The translations under genes were made by a program, and so were the position numbers. Positions 28,268-37,998 of a stretch of 64,000 nt of DNA are shown one piece after another. Source of the stretch: Cohaesibacter haloalkalitolerans (GTDB lineage: Bacteria > Pseudomonadota > Alphaproteobacteria > Rhizobiales > Cohaesibacteraceae); assembly GCF_003574655.1 (NCBI RefSeq), contig NZ_QNUM01000008.1:124001-188000 (forward strand), in the 5' to 3' direction. The notes under the pieces are model-generated. The model was not told where the DNA came from. It did no database searches and worked only from the letters and a program-made list of their open reading frames with translations. Each line of letters begins with the position of its first letter. Within the stretch, counting starts at the first letter, position 1.

Positions 28268-29279
28268 TTTGAATCTCGGCCCGGACTTTCTGGCGGATGG
28301 CAGAAGAAGCATTGGGGAACTTCTTCAACAGTTCATCATAGGTCGCACAAGCCGCATCGCGCTCGTTGATCTGACGCAGCGCCATACCGGTTCTCAGCAG
28401 CATGTCTGGCGACTTCTGGGCGTTGGGATATTTGGAATAGGCATCAAGGAACACCTGAATGGCATCCCGATATTTGCCCTGCTGAAACTTGGCTTCGCCC
28501 AGCCAGTAGAAACCGTCCGGAGCCCGGCGATCCTGACCATAGACGCTGACAAACTGCTGAAAGGCCTGTTCGGCGGCGACATAGTCGCTCTGCAGCATAT
28601 AGCCATAGGCCAGATCATAGTCGGAATTCGGGTCGCCGGTCAGCCCACCCGATGGGCCTTGACCAAAAGACCCGTTATCGACCGGCGGGTTGACCGCACC
28701 GCCAAGCATTGACGACAGGTCGATGGGAGCCGAGCCGTTGACGCCGGGAGCCTGACCAATCAGGCCAGCATCGCCACCGCCATTGCCCTGAGGCATACTG
28801 TTTTGGGATAGCTGGTTCTGAGACAGGCTGCCAAGATTTTGCGGCGGGGTGCCAAGCTGGTCAAACTGCTGGGGCGCAGTCTGGCTTGGCGTGGTCTGGT
28901 TGCTGGACTGGCGACGCGGCTTTTTGCCCCCTTCCAGATCCTGGAAACGGAATTCGCTATCTTCCTGAAAACGCTGCAGTTGCTCCTGCAACTGGCGAAT
29001 ACGGAAATTGAGTTCCTCGATCTGGCCATTATACTGGCGCATCTGCTCTTCAAGCCGATCCACCCGAACCACGAGATCGGCAGCCGACTGGGCCACCTGC
29101 ATGCTGTTTTCCGTCGGAGCAATCGGCATCGGCGGCATGGGAACCCCATGATTGGACGCCTGCGTTTCCAGCGCTCCGACCCGGTCGGCCAGCCCGTTGA
29201 GTGAAAAGTTGCTCGACGCAAAAGCGGCTCCGTTTCCGCTCACGATCAGAGCCACGACGGCAACCAAAAACCTGTTCAT
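28254..29279 (-). CDS. cpoB: Tol-Pal-associated periplasmic protein CpoB (YbgF)
   Basis: CpoB coordinates peptidoglycan synthesis with Tol-driven outer-membrane constriction. The 341-residue precursor has a signal peptide (MNRFLVAVVALIVSGNGAAF). A coiled-coil trimerisation segment (about residues 60-125, VVRVDRLEEQMRQYNGQIEE) and a Gln/Pro/Gly-rich linker (about 130-220) follow. The C-terminus has three TPR-type repeats (DLAYGYMLQSDYVAAEQAFQ, FYWLGEAKFQQGKYRDAIQV, LLRTGMALRQINERDAACAT). The ATG at 29279 has a GAGGA site 6 bases upstream, while the longer starts at 29333 and 29291 have none. Its last codons overlap tilS. Confidence 0.93.
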   Translation of the reverse strand: MNRFLVAVVALIVSGNGAAFASSNFSLNGLADRVGALETQASNHGVPMPPMPIAPTENSMQVAQSAADLVVRVDRLEEQMRQYNGQIEELNFRIRQLQEQLQRFQEDSEFRFQDLEGGKKPRRQSSNQTTPSQTAPQQFDQLGTPPQNLGSLSQNQLSQNSMPQGNGGGDAGLIGQAPGVNGSAPIDLSSMLGGAVNPPVDNGSFGQGPSGGLTGDPNSDYDLAYGYMLQSDYVAAEQAFQQFVSVYGQDRRAPDGFYWLGEAKFQQGKYRDAIQVFLDAYSKYPNAQKSPDMLLRTGMALRQINERDAACATYDELLKKFPNASSAIRQKVRAEIQSAKC

Positions 29280-29509
29280 GAATTTCCTCATAAAATCAAA
29301 TGTGAACCACTGCCCATAGCCCGCGCAGCGCATCCACGATCAAAACAGCCCGATCAGACGAATCCGACACTTGCCCGGGGCCGCAACATCCGAAGTCCGG
29401 ACACCGGCCATCATGGCCCACCCACATCCATCAGGCAAACATGTCAGCTACACACATAAAGTGTGCCTGCGAATATAGGAAAATGTGTGGCACCATGCAA
29501 CGAAACAAA

Positions 29510-29535
29510 AAGGACCGGCAAGAAAACCGGTCCTT
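29510..29535 (-). terminator. terminator of pal
   Basis: AAGGACCGG and CCGGTCCTT form a 9-bp stem with an 8-base loop and a TTTTTG tail on the minus strand, about 100 bases past pal. cpoB therefore has its own promoter within 29280-29509. Confidence 0.87.
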
Positions 29536-29634
29536 CCATACAGTCGCTTCGACCTGCCATTGGCCAGCCGGATCCTGCCCTGAGCGAAATGCGGTGCTCC
29601 GCCCTTCGCTGAGCTGCCCTTGGTTAGCCCACCT

Positions 29635-30114
29635 CTAGTTGGCCAGAGTGGTAACCGCGCGGCGGTTCTGGGACCAGCAGGAAATGTCGTTGCAGACGGC
29701 AACCGGGCGTTCCTTGCCATAGGACTTGGTGGACATCCGGTTGGACTGAATGCCCTTGGATACGAGATAGTTGCGAACAGCGTTGGCACGCCGTGCCCCA
29801 AGAGCAATGTTGTATTCGCGTGTGCCGCGTTCGTCGGCGTGTCCTTCAATCGCAATGCGATAGTTCGGATACTGCTGCAACCATGAAGACTGCTTGTCCA
29901 GCGTTGCCTGAGCGGAATAGTTCAGATCGGAACTGTCCGTTTCAAAAAAGACGCGGTCGCCGATATTGACCACGAAATCCTGAGCCGAGCCGGGGGTTGC
30001 GGAATTCAACCCCTCGCCGCCCAATTTGCTTGGCGTCGAAGAACAGGCTGCCAATGCAGTCAGCAGGGCGACGCCGAACACAACACGAATGGAAGTTTTT
30101 GCACGATTTGACAT
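29635..30114 (-). CDS. pal: peptidoglycan-associated lipoprotein Pal
   Basis: Pal anchors the outer membrane to peptidoglycan and binds TolB. The 159-residue precursor carries a lipobox LTALAAC with the lipidated Cys at residue 24. An OmpA-type peptidoglycan-binding domain follows (about 50-155), with FETDSSDLNYSAQATLD, the IEGHADERGTREYNIALGAR signature and SYGKERPV. An AGGA ribosome site precedes the ATG. It has its own terminator and is separated from tolB by a terminator too, so it can be expressed independently. Confidence 0.97.
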   Translation of the reverse strand: MSNRAKTSIRVVFGVALLTALAACSSTPSKLGGEGLNSATPGSAQDFVVNIGDRVFFETDSSDLNYSAQATLDKQSSWLQQYPNYRIAIEGHADERGTREYNIALGARRANAVRNYLVSKGIQSNRMSTKSYGKERPVAVCNDISCWSQNRRAVTTLAN

Positions 30115-30455
30115 CTGATTGTCCTTCGAGATTTAGTCTGAGATCGTTACTCTTCGGCGGCCATAATAAAAAATTTAGGTTAACCGCCCGTTCGCAAACA
30201 TGGTTACCAAACTGTTAATAACCATTTTGTCTTAATCAACTTGATCCTCTGATCGAATCAAATCATGGCCACACTGAGGCGCAACCGCGCCAACGGGCCC
30301 TTTGCAGCCTCGGCAAATTGCGCGTCCACAGCAATCCAACGCTCTTTTGCACCCCGGCCCCGATTGAGCTCCACTATCCAGCCCCGCAATGGCCGAGCCA
30401 GTTGGCCATCCGCCCGGTTTTCAGCCAACCGCCCGGCACATGACCGCCACAAAAA
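30115..30455. promoter_or_regulatory. pal upstream region
   Basis: No credible gene. The part next to pal (30160-30240) is AT-rich with several TTAA/TTAACC motifs and a TATTAT box about 60 bases before the start, and probably contains the pal promoter. None of the TTAA pairs has the 7-base spacing of a CtrA site. Confidence 0.45.
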
Positions 30456-30489
30456 ATCTCCGGGGCAACCGTCAGGCCACCCCGGAGAT
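30456..30489 (-). terminator. terminator of tolB
   Basis: ATCTCCGGGG (30456-30465) and CCCCGGAGAT (30480-30489) form a perfect 10-bp stem. The minus strand continues TTTTT. It lies 27 bases past the tolB stop. Confidence 0.9.
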
Positions 30490-30516
30490 GAAAACAGGAC
30501 CAGTTTTAAGACCGTA

Positions 30517-31875
30517 TCAGTCGATCAGTGGCGACCAGGCCGGGTCAGACCCGAAGTCTGGCGTCGGAACCTGAAACTTGTTGCGGCCAGTCAGGTCGAT
30601 GGAATAGAGCTTCGGACCGCCGTTTGCGCCGCCGCTATCGGAGAAGAACATCAACACACGGCCGTTCGGAGCCCAGGTCGGCCCCTCATTGTGGAAGCCG
30701 CTGACCAGCGTGCGTTCACGCGAGCCATCGGTCTGCATCACGCCAATCTGGAATTCACCCTTGTATTGCTTGGTGAAGGCGATGAGGTCGCCACGCGGAG
30801 ACCAGACCGGGGTGGAGTAGCTGCCATCCCCGAAGCTGATGCGCTGCACGTTGGACCCATCAGAGCCCATCACATAGATCTGCTGCCTGCCGCCACGGTC
30901 ACTCTCGAAGGTGATGTAGCGCCCATCCGGTGAGAAACTCGGGCTGGTATCGATGGAAGCCGAGTTGGTCAGACGGGTAATCTTGCCATTGCGCAGATCC
31001 ATCCGGTAGATGTTGGCGTCGCCCCCCTGCTGCAGGCTCAGAACAATACTCTGGCCATCCGGCGAGAAGCGCGAGGAAAAGCTCATGCCGGGGAACTGGC
31101 CCACGACAGAGCGGCGGCCGGTTTCGATATTGAGCAGATAGGCGCGCGGCTCACCATTCTCCAGCGCCATGTAGGTGACTTCCTGCTTGGTGGGAGAGAA
31201 GCGCGGCGTCAGCACAAGGTCGCGGCCATCGGTCAGATAGCGCACGTTGGCACCATCCTGATCCATGATCGCCAGCTTCTTGACGCGTGCGTCCTTCGGG
31301 CCGCTCTCATCGACAAACACGATGCGCGTATCGAAATAGCCCTTTTCGCCGGTCAGCCGTTCGTAAATGGCGTCCGAAATGATGTGCGCAACCCGGCGCC
31401 AGTTCTGCGGCGAGGTGAAGAACTGCTGCCCCGTCATCTGTTTGCCGGCATAGACATCCCACAGACGGAACTCGGCTTTGAGACGACCGTCAGCTTCCTG
31501 ACTTACCGTGCCGGTCACCAGCGCCTGAGCGTTGATCACCGTCCAGTTGGGAAAGGACGGAACCGTTGAGGAAGACAGGTTCTTCTGCAGGAAAGTGTTG
31601 CGATCAAGCGGAGAAAACAAGCCGGACCGTTGCAAGTCTGCTTCAACGACCTTGGAAATATCCACGCCCTGCCCCACGCCATCAAAATCGGTGATGGCGA
31701 TCGGCATCGGCTGGATGTTGCCGCGGGTGATGTCGATTTCGATCAAGGCATAGCTGGGGCGCACCATGGCCATGCTGGACAGAATGGCAACCGCCAGCAA
31801 TGGCAGCAAGAAGGTTTTCACAGTCATATGGCATATGAGGCGCCGGATGGGCCCGGCATGTCGAAGCTGTTTCAT
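30517..31875 (-). CDS. tolB: Tol-Pal system beta-propeller protein TolB
   Basis: This periplasmic protein links TolA in the inner membrane to Pal. The 452-residue form has a signal peptide ending PSYA and an N-terminal alpha/beta domain ([20 protein letters not shown]). A six-bladed propeller follows, with repeated [14 protein letters not shown]-like and [20 protein letters not shown]-like blades. The ATG at 31875 has an AGGA site. A shorter ATG at 31827 lacks one, and 31932 would make an overlong leader. Confidence 0.95.
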   Translation of the reverse strand: MKQLRHAGPIRRLICHMTVKTFLLPLLAVAILSSMAMVRPSYALIEIDITRGNIQPMPIAITDFDGVGQGVDISKVVEADLQRSGLFSPLDRNTFLQKNLSSSTVPSFPNWTVINAQALVTGTVSQEADGRLKAEFRLWDVYAGKQMTGQQFFTSPQNWRRVAHIISDAIYERLTGEKGYFDTRIVFVDESGPKDARVKKLAIMDQDGANVRYLTDGRDLVLTPRFSPTKQEVTYMALENGEPRAYLLNIETGRRSVVGQFPGMSFSSRFSPDGQSIVLSLQQGGDANIYRMDLRNGKITRLTNSASIDTSPSFSPDGRYITFESDRGGRQQIYVMGSDGSNVQRISFGDGSYSTPVWSPRGDLIAFTKQYKGEFQIGVMQTDGSRERTLVSGFHNEGPTWAPNGRVLMFFSDSGGANGGPKLYSIDLTGRNKFQVPTPDFGSDPAWSPLID

Positions 31876-31982
31876 CTCAAAAATTGTCCTGTCCTGTCCA
31901 GACCGCTGACGGCCTGTCTGATGAATGAACATCCTGATAGTCTTTGGGCCGGAAAGGCTTGCGTCTTCCCGGCAAATGGGTC

Positions 31983-33008
31983 CTAGAACATGTCACTTGG
32001 ATCAAAATTGATCCGGACACGACGCCATGCATCATATTTGTCTGCAGGCAGCGTGTAAGGCGCACATCGACGCACAGCACGCATGGCGCTTTCAACAGCG
32101 GCAACGCCGAACTGGTTTGCCGGATACTCGATCGGCTGCGGCCCCCAGTTCACATTGCCCTGCTGATCAAGGCCGAACTCTATCTTTACAGCCAATTGTG
32201 ACGCATCCGCGGCACCAACCGGAGGTGACCAGCATTGCGCAATCTGGGCCCTAAGGGCATCAAGCTCGCTCTGGGTCATGGCAGCCGCTTCCCTGCCATT
32301 TCTGGAACCGAAGGAAGCGTCCTGATCCTGCTCGCCACTCTGTGTCGGCTGGGCACTATCGGCCTGGTTGGCCAGAGCCTTCAGAGAATCGACGTCAAAC
32401 TTGCGCTTTTCTTCCGCTGGCTTCTGGGGCTTTGGCGGCGCCTTCGGCTTGATCTTGGGCAACGCCGCCACCGGCTTCGGAGCCGCTTCCTTTGGCTCTT
32501 CCGGCGTTGGCTCGGACTGCGGCTTTTCCTCTGCCTTCGGCGTCGGTTCGGGCTGCGGCTCGACCTTTTTCTCAGGCTCCACTTTCGGGGTCGGTTCCGG
32601 TTTTGGCGCTGGCTCGGGTTTGGCAGCAGGTTCCGGTTTGGGTGACGGCTCAGGCTTCGGTGCCGGTTCCACTTTCGGTGCTGGCTCCGGTTTTGCCTTG
32701 GGCTGCTCGGGCTCGGCCTGCTTTTGCGGCTCTGCCTGTTTGGGCTTCGGAGCAACCTTTGGCGCTGGCTCGGGCTTTTTCTCTTCCGGCTGCGGCGCCT
32801 TGCGGGTTGCTTCCTGCACCTTCTTCTGGACCTTGGCCGTCGACTGGCCCTTGACCACATCGGTCACATCCGACACGGACACCAGCTCAATCGGCAGGAT
32901 CTCGAGATCGCTCACGTCATGGGCACCCGGCGACGGCAGGCTGATCAGAGCCCACGCCAACACCGCAACATGCCCAACACTCGACGCAACAAGTCCGACA
33001 TTCTTCAA
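31983..33008 (-). CDS. tolA: cell-envelope integrity protein TolA
   Basis: TolA spans the periplasm and transmits proton-motive force from TolQR to Pal/TolB. The 341-residue protein has one transmembrane helix (about residues 6-25, [19 protein letters not shown]). A long Lys/Pro/Glu linker (about 65-205) with irregular [11 protein letters not shown]-type repeats follows. The C-terminal TolA domain (about 240-341) has [14 protein letters not shown] and [19 protein letters not shown], with the expected cysteine pair. The start codon is TTG, 2 bases after the tolR stop, with GGAG upstream. Confidence 0.94.
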   Translation of the reverse strand: MKNVGLVASSVGHVAVLAWALISLPSPGAHDVSDLEILPIELVSVSDVTDVVKGQSTAKVQKKVQEATRKAPQPEEKKPEPAPKVAPKPKQAEPQKQAEPEQPKAKPEPAPKVEPAPKPEPSPKPEPAAKPEPAPKPEPTPKVEPEKKVEPQPEPTPKAEEKPQSEPTPEEPKEAAPKPVAALPKIKPKAPPKPQKPAEEKRKFDVDSLKALANQADSAQPTQSGEQDQDASFGSRNGREAAAMTQSELDALRAQIAQCWSPPVGAADASQLAVKIEFGLDQQGNVNWGPQPIEYPANQFGVAAVESAMRAVRRCAPYTLPADKYDAWRRVRINFDPSDMF

Positions 33009-33010
33009 GG

Positions 33011-33463
33011 TTAACGAAGCTCCTCGGTGCTAACCAGCCCGATCTTCTTGAAACCGGCGCGATTCATCGCTCCCATCACACGCATGATGGAACCATAATC
33101 AGCATCCTTGTCCCCGCGTACGAAAATGCGTTCCTCGTAGCCATTCTTGGCGACACCAAGCAGCGTTTCGACGAGTTTGTCGAACTCGACCGGCTGGTCC
33201 TGCAGATAGACGCTGCCGTCCTTGCGAATGGAAAGGGTCAGAGGCTGTGTCTGGCTCGACAGCGGATTGGCCGCACTCTCGGGCAGATCAAGCGGCACAC
33301 CAACTGTCATCATCGGAGCCGACACCATGAAAATGATGAGCAGCACCAGCATGACGTCGACCATTGGCGTCACGTTGATTTCAGCCACCGGCCGGTGACG
33401 GATGGCCCTGCGCGCACCACGTCTGCGCGAGCCGCCCGGTGTTCCCATTGAGCCCATACCCAT
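33011..33463 (-). CDS. tolR: Tol proton-motor protein TolR
   Basis: TolR is the MotB-like partner of TolQ. The 150-residue protein has an Arg-rich cytoplasmic start and one transmembrane helix beginning at INVTPMVDVMLVLLIIFMVS, with the essential Asp of the family in MVD. A periplasmic domain follows (IRKDGSVYLQDQPVEFDKLV, RGDKDADYGSIMRVMGAMNR). It starts 3 bases after tolQ and is followed by tolA after 2 bases. Confidence 0.95.
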   Translation of the reverse strand: MGMGSMGTPGGSRRRGARRAIRHRPVAEINVTPMVDVMLVLLIIFMVSAPMMTVGVPLDLPESAANPLSSQTQPLTLSIRKDGSVYLQDQPVEFDKLVETLLGVAKNGYEERIFVRGDKDADYGSIMRVMGAMNRAGFKKIGLVSTEELR

Positions 33464-33466
33464 AGA

Positions 33467-34177
33467 CTAGCCCCTTTCGTCCATCAGACGCGACAGGATC
33501 GCAGAGAACTCATCGGCAAAGCCTTCAAGGCGCATTGCATGCTGGGAAGCAATCGAGGCCAGCTTGTTATAGGCGATAACGGCCGGAATGGCCGCAACAA
33601 GGCCGATCGCCGTGGCAAACAGAGCCTCGGCAATGCCGGGTGCCACAACGGCCAGAGACGTATTCTTGGAGGCTGCGATGCCCTGAAACGAACTCATGAT
33701 GCCCCAGACCGTACCGAACAGGCCGACGAAGGGAGCGGCAGAACCGACGGTCGCCAGAAACAGCAGGCGCTTTTCCAGACGATCCACTTCCCGTGAAAGT
33801 GTCACATCCAGCACCTTCTCAAGACGCCCCGGCAGACCGGCAACCGAGCGGGCATGGCCCTCAAAGCTGCGCTTCCACTCGCGCATCGCCGCAACAAACA
33901 GGGCGGCCATGGCGTGATTGGGGCGCCCAGACAGTGTCTGATAGAGATCCTCAAGGGACTGACCAGACCAGAACACCTTCTCAAACCGGTCCATCTGGCG
34001 CTTGGTGCGCGTGTAGAGCAGGCTCTTGTCGATGATGATCGCCCACGACCAGACCGACGCAGACAAGAGGCCAATCATCACGATCTTGACCACGATGTGA
34101 GCCTGCATGAACAGGGTCCACAGCGAAACATCGGCGGTGGCACTGGCCAGGGCTGTTTGCACAACCTCATTGGGCAT
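33467..34177 (-). CDS. tolQ: Tol proton-motor protein TolQ
   Basis: TolQ forms the proton channel with TolR. The 236-residue protein has three transmembrane helices (about 24-46, 138-162 and 170-195). Conserved are LATVGSAAPFVGLFGTVWGI in the second and AEALFATAIGLVAAIPAVIA in the third. A cytoplasmic loop lies between helices 1 and 2. An AGGA site precedes the ATG. Confidence 0.95.
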   Translation of the reverse strand: MPNEVVQTALASATADVSLWTLFMQAHIVVKIVMIGLLSASVWSWAIIIDKSLLYTRTKRQMDRFEKVFWSGQSLEDLYQTLSGRPNHAMAALFVAAMREWKRSFEGHARSVAGLPGRLEKVLDVTLSREVDRLEKRLLFLATVGSAAPFVGLFGTVWGIMSSFQGIAASKNTSLAVVAPGIAEALFATAIGLVAAIPAVIAYNKLASIASQHAMRLEGFADEFSAILSRLMDERG

Positions 34178-34503
34178 GAAACTTAGTCCTTTCTAGCGCA
34201 CGGTCCTAACTGCAGCGGGAGGACTGCAAACGAACCAATGCATAAAAACTGGGGCCTTGAGCATATCCGGCAGGAAATCTGCTGCCGTCCTTGCCGTGGA
34301 CCATTTCAAACAGACACAACCAGCCGGCCCCCGGATTGACTCTTAGCGACAGCATTTGTCAGCAGATTTTGTCAAAACTAGGGTCGGCAAAGGCGTGCAA
34401 ACACAAAGAACGCACTCTTTGACAAGGCACGATTATGGTTAATGAAAGTTTAAGTAAAGTGAACAGAGCCGAAAGGAAAAGCCCTGTTGCAACAATTTCG
34501 CAC
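34178..34503. promoter_or_regulatory. ybgC-tolQ intergenic region with probable tolQ promoter
   Basis: In many bacteria ybgC and tolQ are adjacent, while here 326 bases separate them. A minus-strand TTGACA box lies at 34370-34375 in an AT-rich patch, a candidate -35 for tolQRA. I see no good -10 at the right distance and no terminator for ybgC. Confidence 0.45.
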
Positions 34504-34965
34504 TCATGGAGCCAAAATATTGCGCATTTTGTCAGGCAGACGGCGCGGCTTGCCATCGCGGTTGATGGCGACAACCGTAACACAGGCGGTGAACAGGACC
34601 TCCTCACCGCGCAGGATCTGCTGATCGAGGATCATCCGCGCGCCCTTGATGGTGTTGACACGGGTCTCCACCTTGAGAATATCGTCAATGTGAGCGGAAC
34701 GGAGAAAGTTGATATCCATGTGGCGCACGGCCAGCGCCAGACGCTCGCCATCGTCGCCACTGTCCAGCATGCTGTGCTCGACGCCAAGCAGCCGGATATA
34801 GTCCGACCGGCCCCGCTCAATGAAGCGCAGGTAGGAGGCGTGATAGACGATACCGGAAAAGTCAGTGTCTTCGTAATAGACCCGGATCATCTGCTGGTGT
34901 CCGTAGTCTGTCAGGCGACCGGCAAGATCTGGCCAGTCGCCTTCATTGCGATGCTCAGGCATCAT
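34504..34965 (-). CDS. ybgC: acyl-CoA thioesterase YbgC
   Basis: This hotdog-fold thioesterase belongs to the Tol-Pal gene cluster and acts on acyl-CoA, with a proposed link to phospholipid metabolism. The 153-residue product has the 4-HBT signature [20 protein letters not shown] with the catalytic Asp in YEDTD. Further features are [14 protein letters not shown] and [18 protein letters not shown]. The ATG at 34965 has AAGGA upstream and overlaps the ruvB stop by 11 bases, implying coupling. An earlier ATG at 35037 is rejected. Confidence 0.93.
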   Translation of the reverse strand: MMPEHRNEGDWPDLAGRLTDYGHQQMIRVYYEDTDFSGIVYHASYLRFIERGRSDYIRLLGVEHSMLDSGDDGERLALAVRHMDINFLRSAHIDDILKVETRVNTIKGARMILDQQILRGEEVLFTACVTVVAINRDGKPRRLPDKMRNILAP

Positions 34966-36007
34966 CAATTCCTTCAGCAAACAGGCCCATTTGTGGAGGA
35001 GTGTCTTTCCGAGGCACAGCCAACCCAAGATGGGCAAAAGCCTTGGGTGCCAGCAGGCGTCCGCGCGGGGTGCGCTGGATGAAACCCTGCTGGATCAGGT
35101 AAGGCTCTATAATTTCTTCAATTGCGTCCCGTGGTTCCGAGAGCGCAGCGGCTATGGTCTCTACTCCAACCGGTCCGCCACCAAAGGAGGTTGCGATCAA
35201 GGTCAGGTACCGTCTGTCTAGGGCGTCGAGCCCCTCGTTGTCAACTTCGAGCATCCGCAGCGCCCGGTCGGCCAATTCGCGGCTGATTTCGCCCCCGGCC
35301 TGAACGATGGCCACATCGCGCACCCGGCGCAGAAGTCTGCCAGCAATGCGGGGGGTACCGCGCGAGCGGCGGGCAATCTCGACGGCCCCGTCACGGGTGA
35401 TCGAAACCCCCATCAGGCGGGCCCCACGTGTGACAATATACTCCAGTTCGTCCACAGTATAAAAATTGAGCCGCACCGGAATCCCGAAGCGGTCACGCAA
35501 TGGCGTGGTCAGCAGCCCAAGCCGTGTCGTCGCCGCGACAAGGGTGAATTTTGCCAGATCGATCTTCACCGAGCGCGCCGCCGGGCCTTCGCCGATGATC
35601 AGGTCGAGCTGGAAATCCTCCATCGCCGGATAGAGAATTTCCTCTACCGCCGGATTGAGACGGTGGATCTCGTCGATGAACAGGACGTCATTCTCTTCCA
35701 GATTGGTCAGCAGCGCCGCCAGATCGCCAGCCTTGGCAATCACTGGCCCCGAAGTGGACTTGAAATTCACCCCCAGCTCACGGGAAACGATCTGCGCCAG
35801 TGTGGTCTTGCCAAGCCCCGGAGGGCCGACAAACAACACATGGTCCAGCGCTTCCTTGCGCGTTCGCGCCGCCTCGATGAAAATCGCCAGATTGGCGCGT
35901 GCCTGCGCTTGCCCGACGAAATCGTCCAGCATCTGAGGCCTCAGCGCCCGATCCGTATCCTCTTCGCGAATGGCCGCGGAAACAAGCCGGTCTTCATCCC
36001 CAATCAT
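34955..36007 (-). CDS. ruvB: Holliday-junction branch-migration helicase RuvB
   Basis: RuvB is the hexameric AAA motor that drives branch migration with RuvA. The 350-residue protein shows [13 protein letters not shown], Walker [13 protein letters not shown], Walker [10 protein letters not shown], sensor 1 [20 protein letters not shown], the arginine motif [20 protein letters not shown], and a C-terminal winged helix with [10 protein letters not shown]. Its start overlaps the ruvA stop in an ATGA. Confidence 0.97.
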   Translation of the reverse strand: MIGDEDRLVSAAIREEDTDRALRPQMLDDFVGQAQARANLAIFIEAARTRKEALDHVLFVGPPGLGKTTLAQIVSRELGVNFKSTSGPVIAKAGDLAALLTNLEENDVLFIDEIHRLNPAVEEILYPAMEDFQLDLIIGEGPAARSVKIDLAKFTLVAATTRLGLLTTPLRDRFGIPVRLNFYTVDELEYIVTRGARLMGVSITRDGAVEIARRSRGTPRIAGRLLRRVRDVAIVQAGGEISRELADRALRMLEVDNEGLDALDRRYLTLIATSFGGGPVGVETIAAALSEPRDAIEEIIEPYLIQQGFIQRTPRGRLLAPKAFAHLGLAVPRKDTPPQMGLFAEGIDDA

Positions 36008-36621
36008 TGGCTAAGCTCCTTGAGCGCATGACGAATGAGCGCCGCCGTCCCGAGCCCGTCGCCTTCGCGTTTGATCACGGTGGCCACCGCAGCGCTGGCC
36101 TGCACCTGAGCATAGCCAAGGTTGGTAAGGGCGGATACCGCCTCGGCCATGGCCTTGGGCGCGCCGACCGCGTCGATCTCGGCCTGCAGGTTGGCCACCG
36201 CCTTGTCGGTTGCGGCAAGGCTCGGTGTCTTGTCCTTCAGCTCCGAGACAATGCGCTGGGCAACCTTGGGGCCAACGCCGGGCGTACGGGCGACCATCGC
36301 CTTGTCCTGCAGGGCAATGGCAGAAGTCAATTCGGAAATCTTGAGGGTAGAAAGGATTGCCAGAGCCACCTTCTGGCCAACGCCCTGAACGGTCGTCAGC
36401 AGCCGGAACCAGTCGCGCTCAAGCGAGGAGGCAAAGCCGAACAGCTTGATCTGGTCTTCCCGCACATGGGTCTCGATGAGCACAGTCGCCGCCTCGCCGA
36501 CCGAAGGCAGGGATTGCAAGGTCTGGTTCGAACAATAGACCTCGTAACCGACACCACCGACATCCACGATGACATAGCCATCGGCATATTCATCAATCAA
36601 CCCCTTGAGCTTCCCGATCAT
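36004..36621 (-). CDS. ruvA: Holliday-junction DNA-binding protein RuvA
   Basis: RuvA binds four-way junctions and loads RuvB. The 205-residue product has the N-terminal OB fold ([20 protein letters not shown]), helix-hairpin-helix motifs ([20 protein letters not shown] and [20 protein letters not shown]), and a C-terminal RuvB-binding domain (about 150-205, [16 protein letters not shown]). It begins 22 bases after ruvC. Confidence 0.97.
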   Translation of the reverse strand: MIGKLKGLIDEYADGYVIVDVGGVGYEVYCSNQTLQSLPSVGEAATVLIETHVREDQIKLFGFASSLERDWFRLLTTVQGVGQKVALAILSTLKISELTSAIALQDKAMVARTPGVGPKVAQRIVSELKDKTPSLAATDKAVANLQAEIDAVGAPKAMAEAVSALTNLGYAQVQASAAVATVIKREGDGLGTAALIRHALKELSQ

Positions 36622-36643
36622 CGGCCAGCGTCCTTATCTTCAA

Positions 36644-37147
36644 CTAAGCAATCTTGTAGGCCTTGTGGCCACGCTGATGGGCATGGCAAATGGCAATGGC
36701 AAGCGCATCGGCAGCGTCTTCGCTATCGAAGGTCGCCTTGGGCAGCAGCATCTTGACCATCACCTGAACCTGCTTCTTGTCCGCGTGCCCCACACCAACC
36801 ACCGTCTTCTTGACCGCGTTCGGCGCATATTCGGAAACCGGCAGCCCAAGCTGCGCCGGCGCCAGCAGCGAAACCGCGCGGGCATGGCCCAGCTTCAGGG
36901 TCGCCGTCGCGTCCTTGTTGACGAAGGTCTGTTCCACCGCCACTTCCTGTGGCTCATAGCGTTGCAACACACCCATGACGCCATTGTGCAGCTCCAGCAG
37001 ACGGGACGCCAGATCCTTTGTGCCGTCAGACGTGATCAGGCCCGACCCGACGAAAATCAGCCGATTGCTGATCACATCGATCGCGCCCCAGCCGGTCTTG
37101 CGCAGGCCCGGGTCAAACCCGACGATTCTTGTAGGATGCTCTATCAT
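36644..37147 (-). CDS. ruvC: Holliday-junction resolvase RuvC
   Basis: RuvC is the endonuclease that cuts junctions as a dimer. The 167-residue protein carries the acidic catalytic residues in [15 protein letters not shown] (Asp), [20 protein letters not shown] (Glu), and [16 protein letters not shown] (Asp pair). The ATG at 37147 with AAGGAAG upstream is chosen over 37189. It is the first gene of ruvCAB-ybgC. Confidence 0.96.
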   Translation of the reverse strand: MIEHPTRIVGFDPGLRKTGWGAIDVISNRLIFVGSGLITSDGTKDLASRLLELHNGVMGVLQRYEPQEVAVEQTFVNKDATATLKLGHARAVSLLAPAQLGLPVSEYAPNAVKKTVVGVGHADKKQVQVMVKMLLPKATFDSEDAADALAIAICHAHQRGHKAYKIA

Positions 37148-37289
37148 GCCTTCTTCCTTACCGAAGAAATATGAACAATACCAGAACAAACTAAGGGTTC
37201 AAACAGGATTTGACAAATTCGTCATCCATGAGAAGATACCCTCCCGCCAACGCCCAATCTACCGGCACCACTTCAGGATCCATTCCCCG

Positions 37290-37922
37290 ATGACTGACAT
37301 CAACCTGCCTCTCATCATGGGCGCCGCCCTCGTTGCCATGGCCAGCCCCGGACCGGCGACCCTCGCCATCGCCAGCACGTCGATGGCCAACGGCCGCAGA
37401 CATGGCCTTGCATTGGCCTCTGGCGTAACCTCCGGCTCGCTGTTCTGGTCGCTCGCCGCAGCCCTCGGCATGGGCGGCGTGATGGCCACCAACGCCTGGC
37501 TGTTCGAGATCCTGCGCTATTGCGGCGCGGCCTACCTTCTTTATCTGGCGCTGAAGTCGGCCCGTTCGGCTCTCAGAAGAGGCAAGGATGCCCCGGCCGC
37601 CAGTGCCCAGCAGCGCCTCACCCTGCGCAAGACCTATTTCAAGGGATTGGCCATTCACCTGTCCAACCCGAAAGCCATCCTGTTCATCGGCTCGATCTAC
37701 GCACTCGGCCTGCCCCGTGACGCATCCATTGCTGATCTCGCTACGGTCGTGCTGGCGCTCGGCCTGCAGAGCGCTGCGATCTGCCATCTCTATGCGGTGC
37801 TGTTCGCCAGCAAGCCGATCGTTGCCGGCTATCGCAAGATGCGCCGGACACTCGACGGACTGTTTGCCATGCTGTTCGGCTTTGCCAGCATCAAGATCCT
37901 GACAGCCTCGATCAACCAGTGA
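37290..37922 (+). CDS. LysE-family amino acid exporter
   Basis: The 210-residue membrane protein has about six hydrophobic segments and the LysE/RhtB start LIMGAALVAMASPGPATLAI. ALASGVTSGSLFWSLAAALG and YFKGLAIHLSNPKAILFIGS follow, all family hallmarks. Members export amino acids or homoserine lactones, and the substrate is unknown here. The frame extends upstream to 36975, but that part is antisense to ruvC and not membrane-like. An AGGA site precedes 37290. Confidence 0.88.
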   Translation: MTDINLPLIMGAALVAMASPGPATLAIASTSMANGRRHGLALASGVTSGSLFWSLAAALGMGGVMATNAWLFEILRYCGAAYLLYLALKSARSALRRGKDAPAASAQQRLTLRKTYFKGLAIHLSNPKAILFIGSIYALGLPRDASIADLATVVLALGLQSAAICHLYAVLFASKPIVAGYRKMRRTLDGLFAMLFGFASIKILTASINQ

Positions 37923-37946
37923 ACCAGCGGCACCTGCCAATGAAAA

Positions 37947-37971
37947 ACCCCGCATGGCAACCATGCGGGGT
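37947..37971. terminator. convergent terminator between LysE exporter and yebC
   Basis: ACCCCGCATGG and CCATGCGGGGT form an 11-bp stem with loop CAA, with A-run on one side and TCTTAA on the other. Confidence 0.88.
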
Positions 37972-37998
37972 CTTAACTGTCTTCAAAACCTCAAAAGA

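Noticed and set aside
30160-30240. CtrA sites upstream of pal
   Set aside because: Several TTAA motifs occur, but none are paired with the required 7-base spacing.
32400-32800. Repeat array in tolA as CRISPR or satellite
   Set aside because: Units are short, imperfect and in frame. They encode the TolA linker, and no spacers of constant length exist.
32368-33033. Gly/Ser/Phe-rich 221-codon plus-strand frame
   Set aside because: It is the antisense reading of the Pro/Glu/Lys repeats of TolA.
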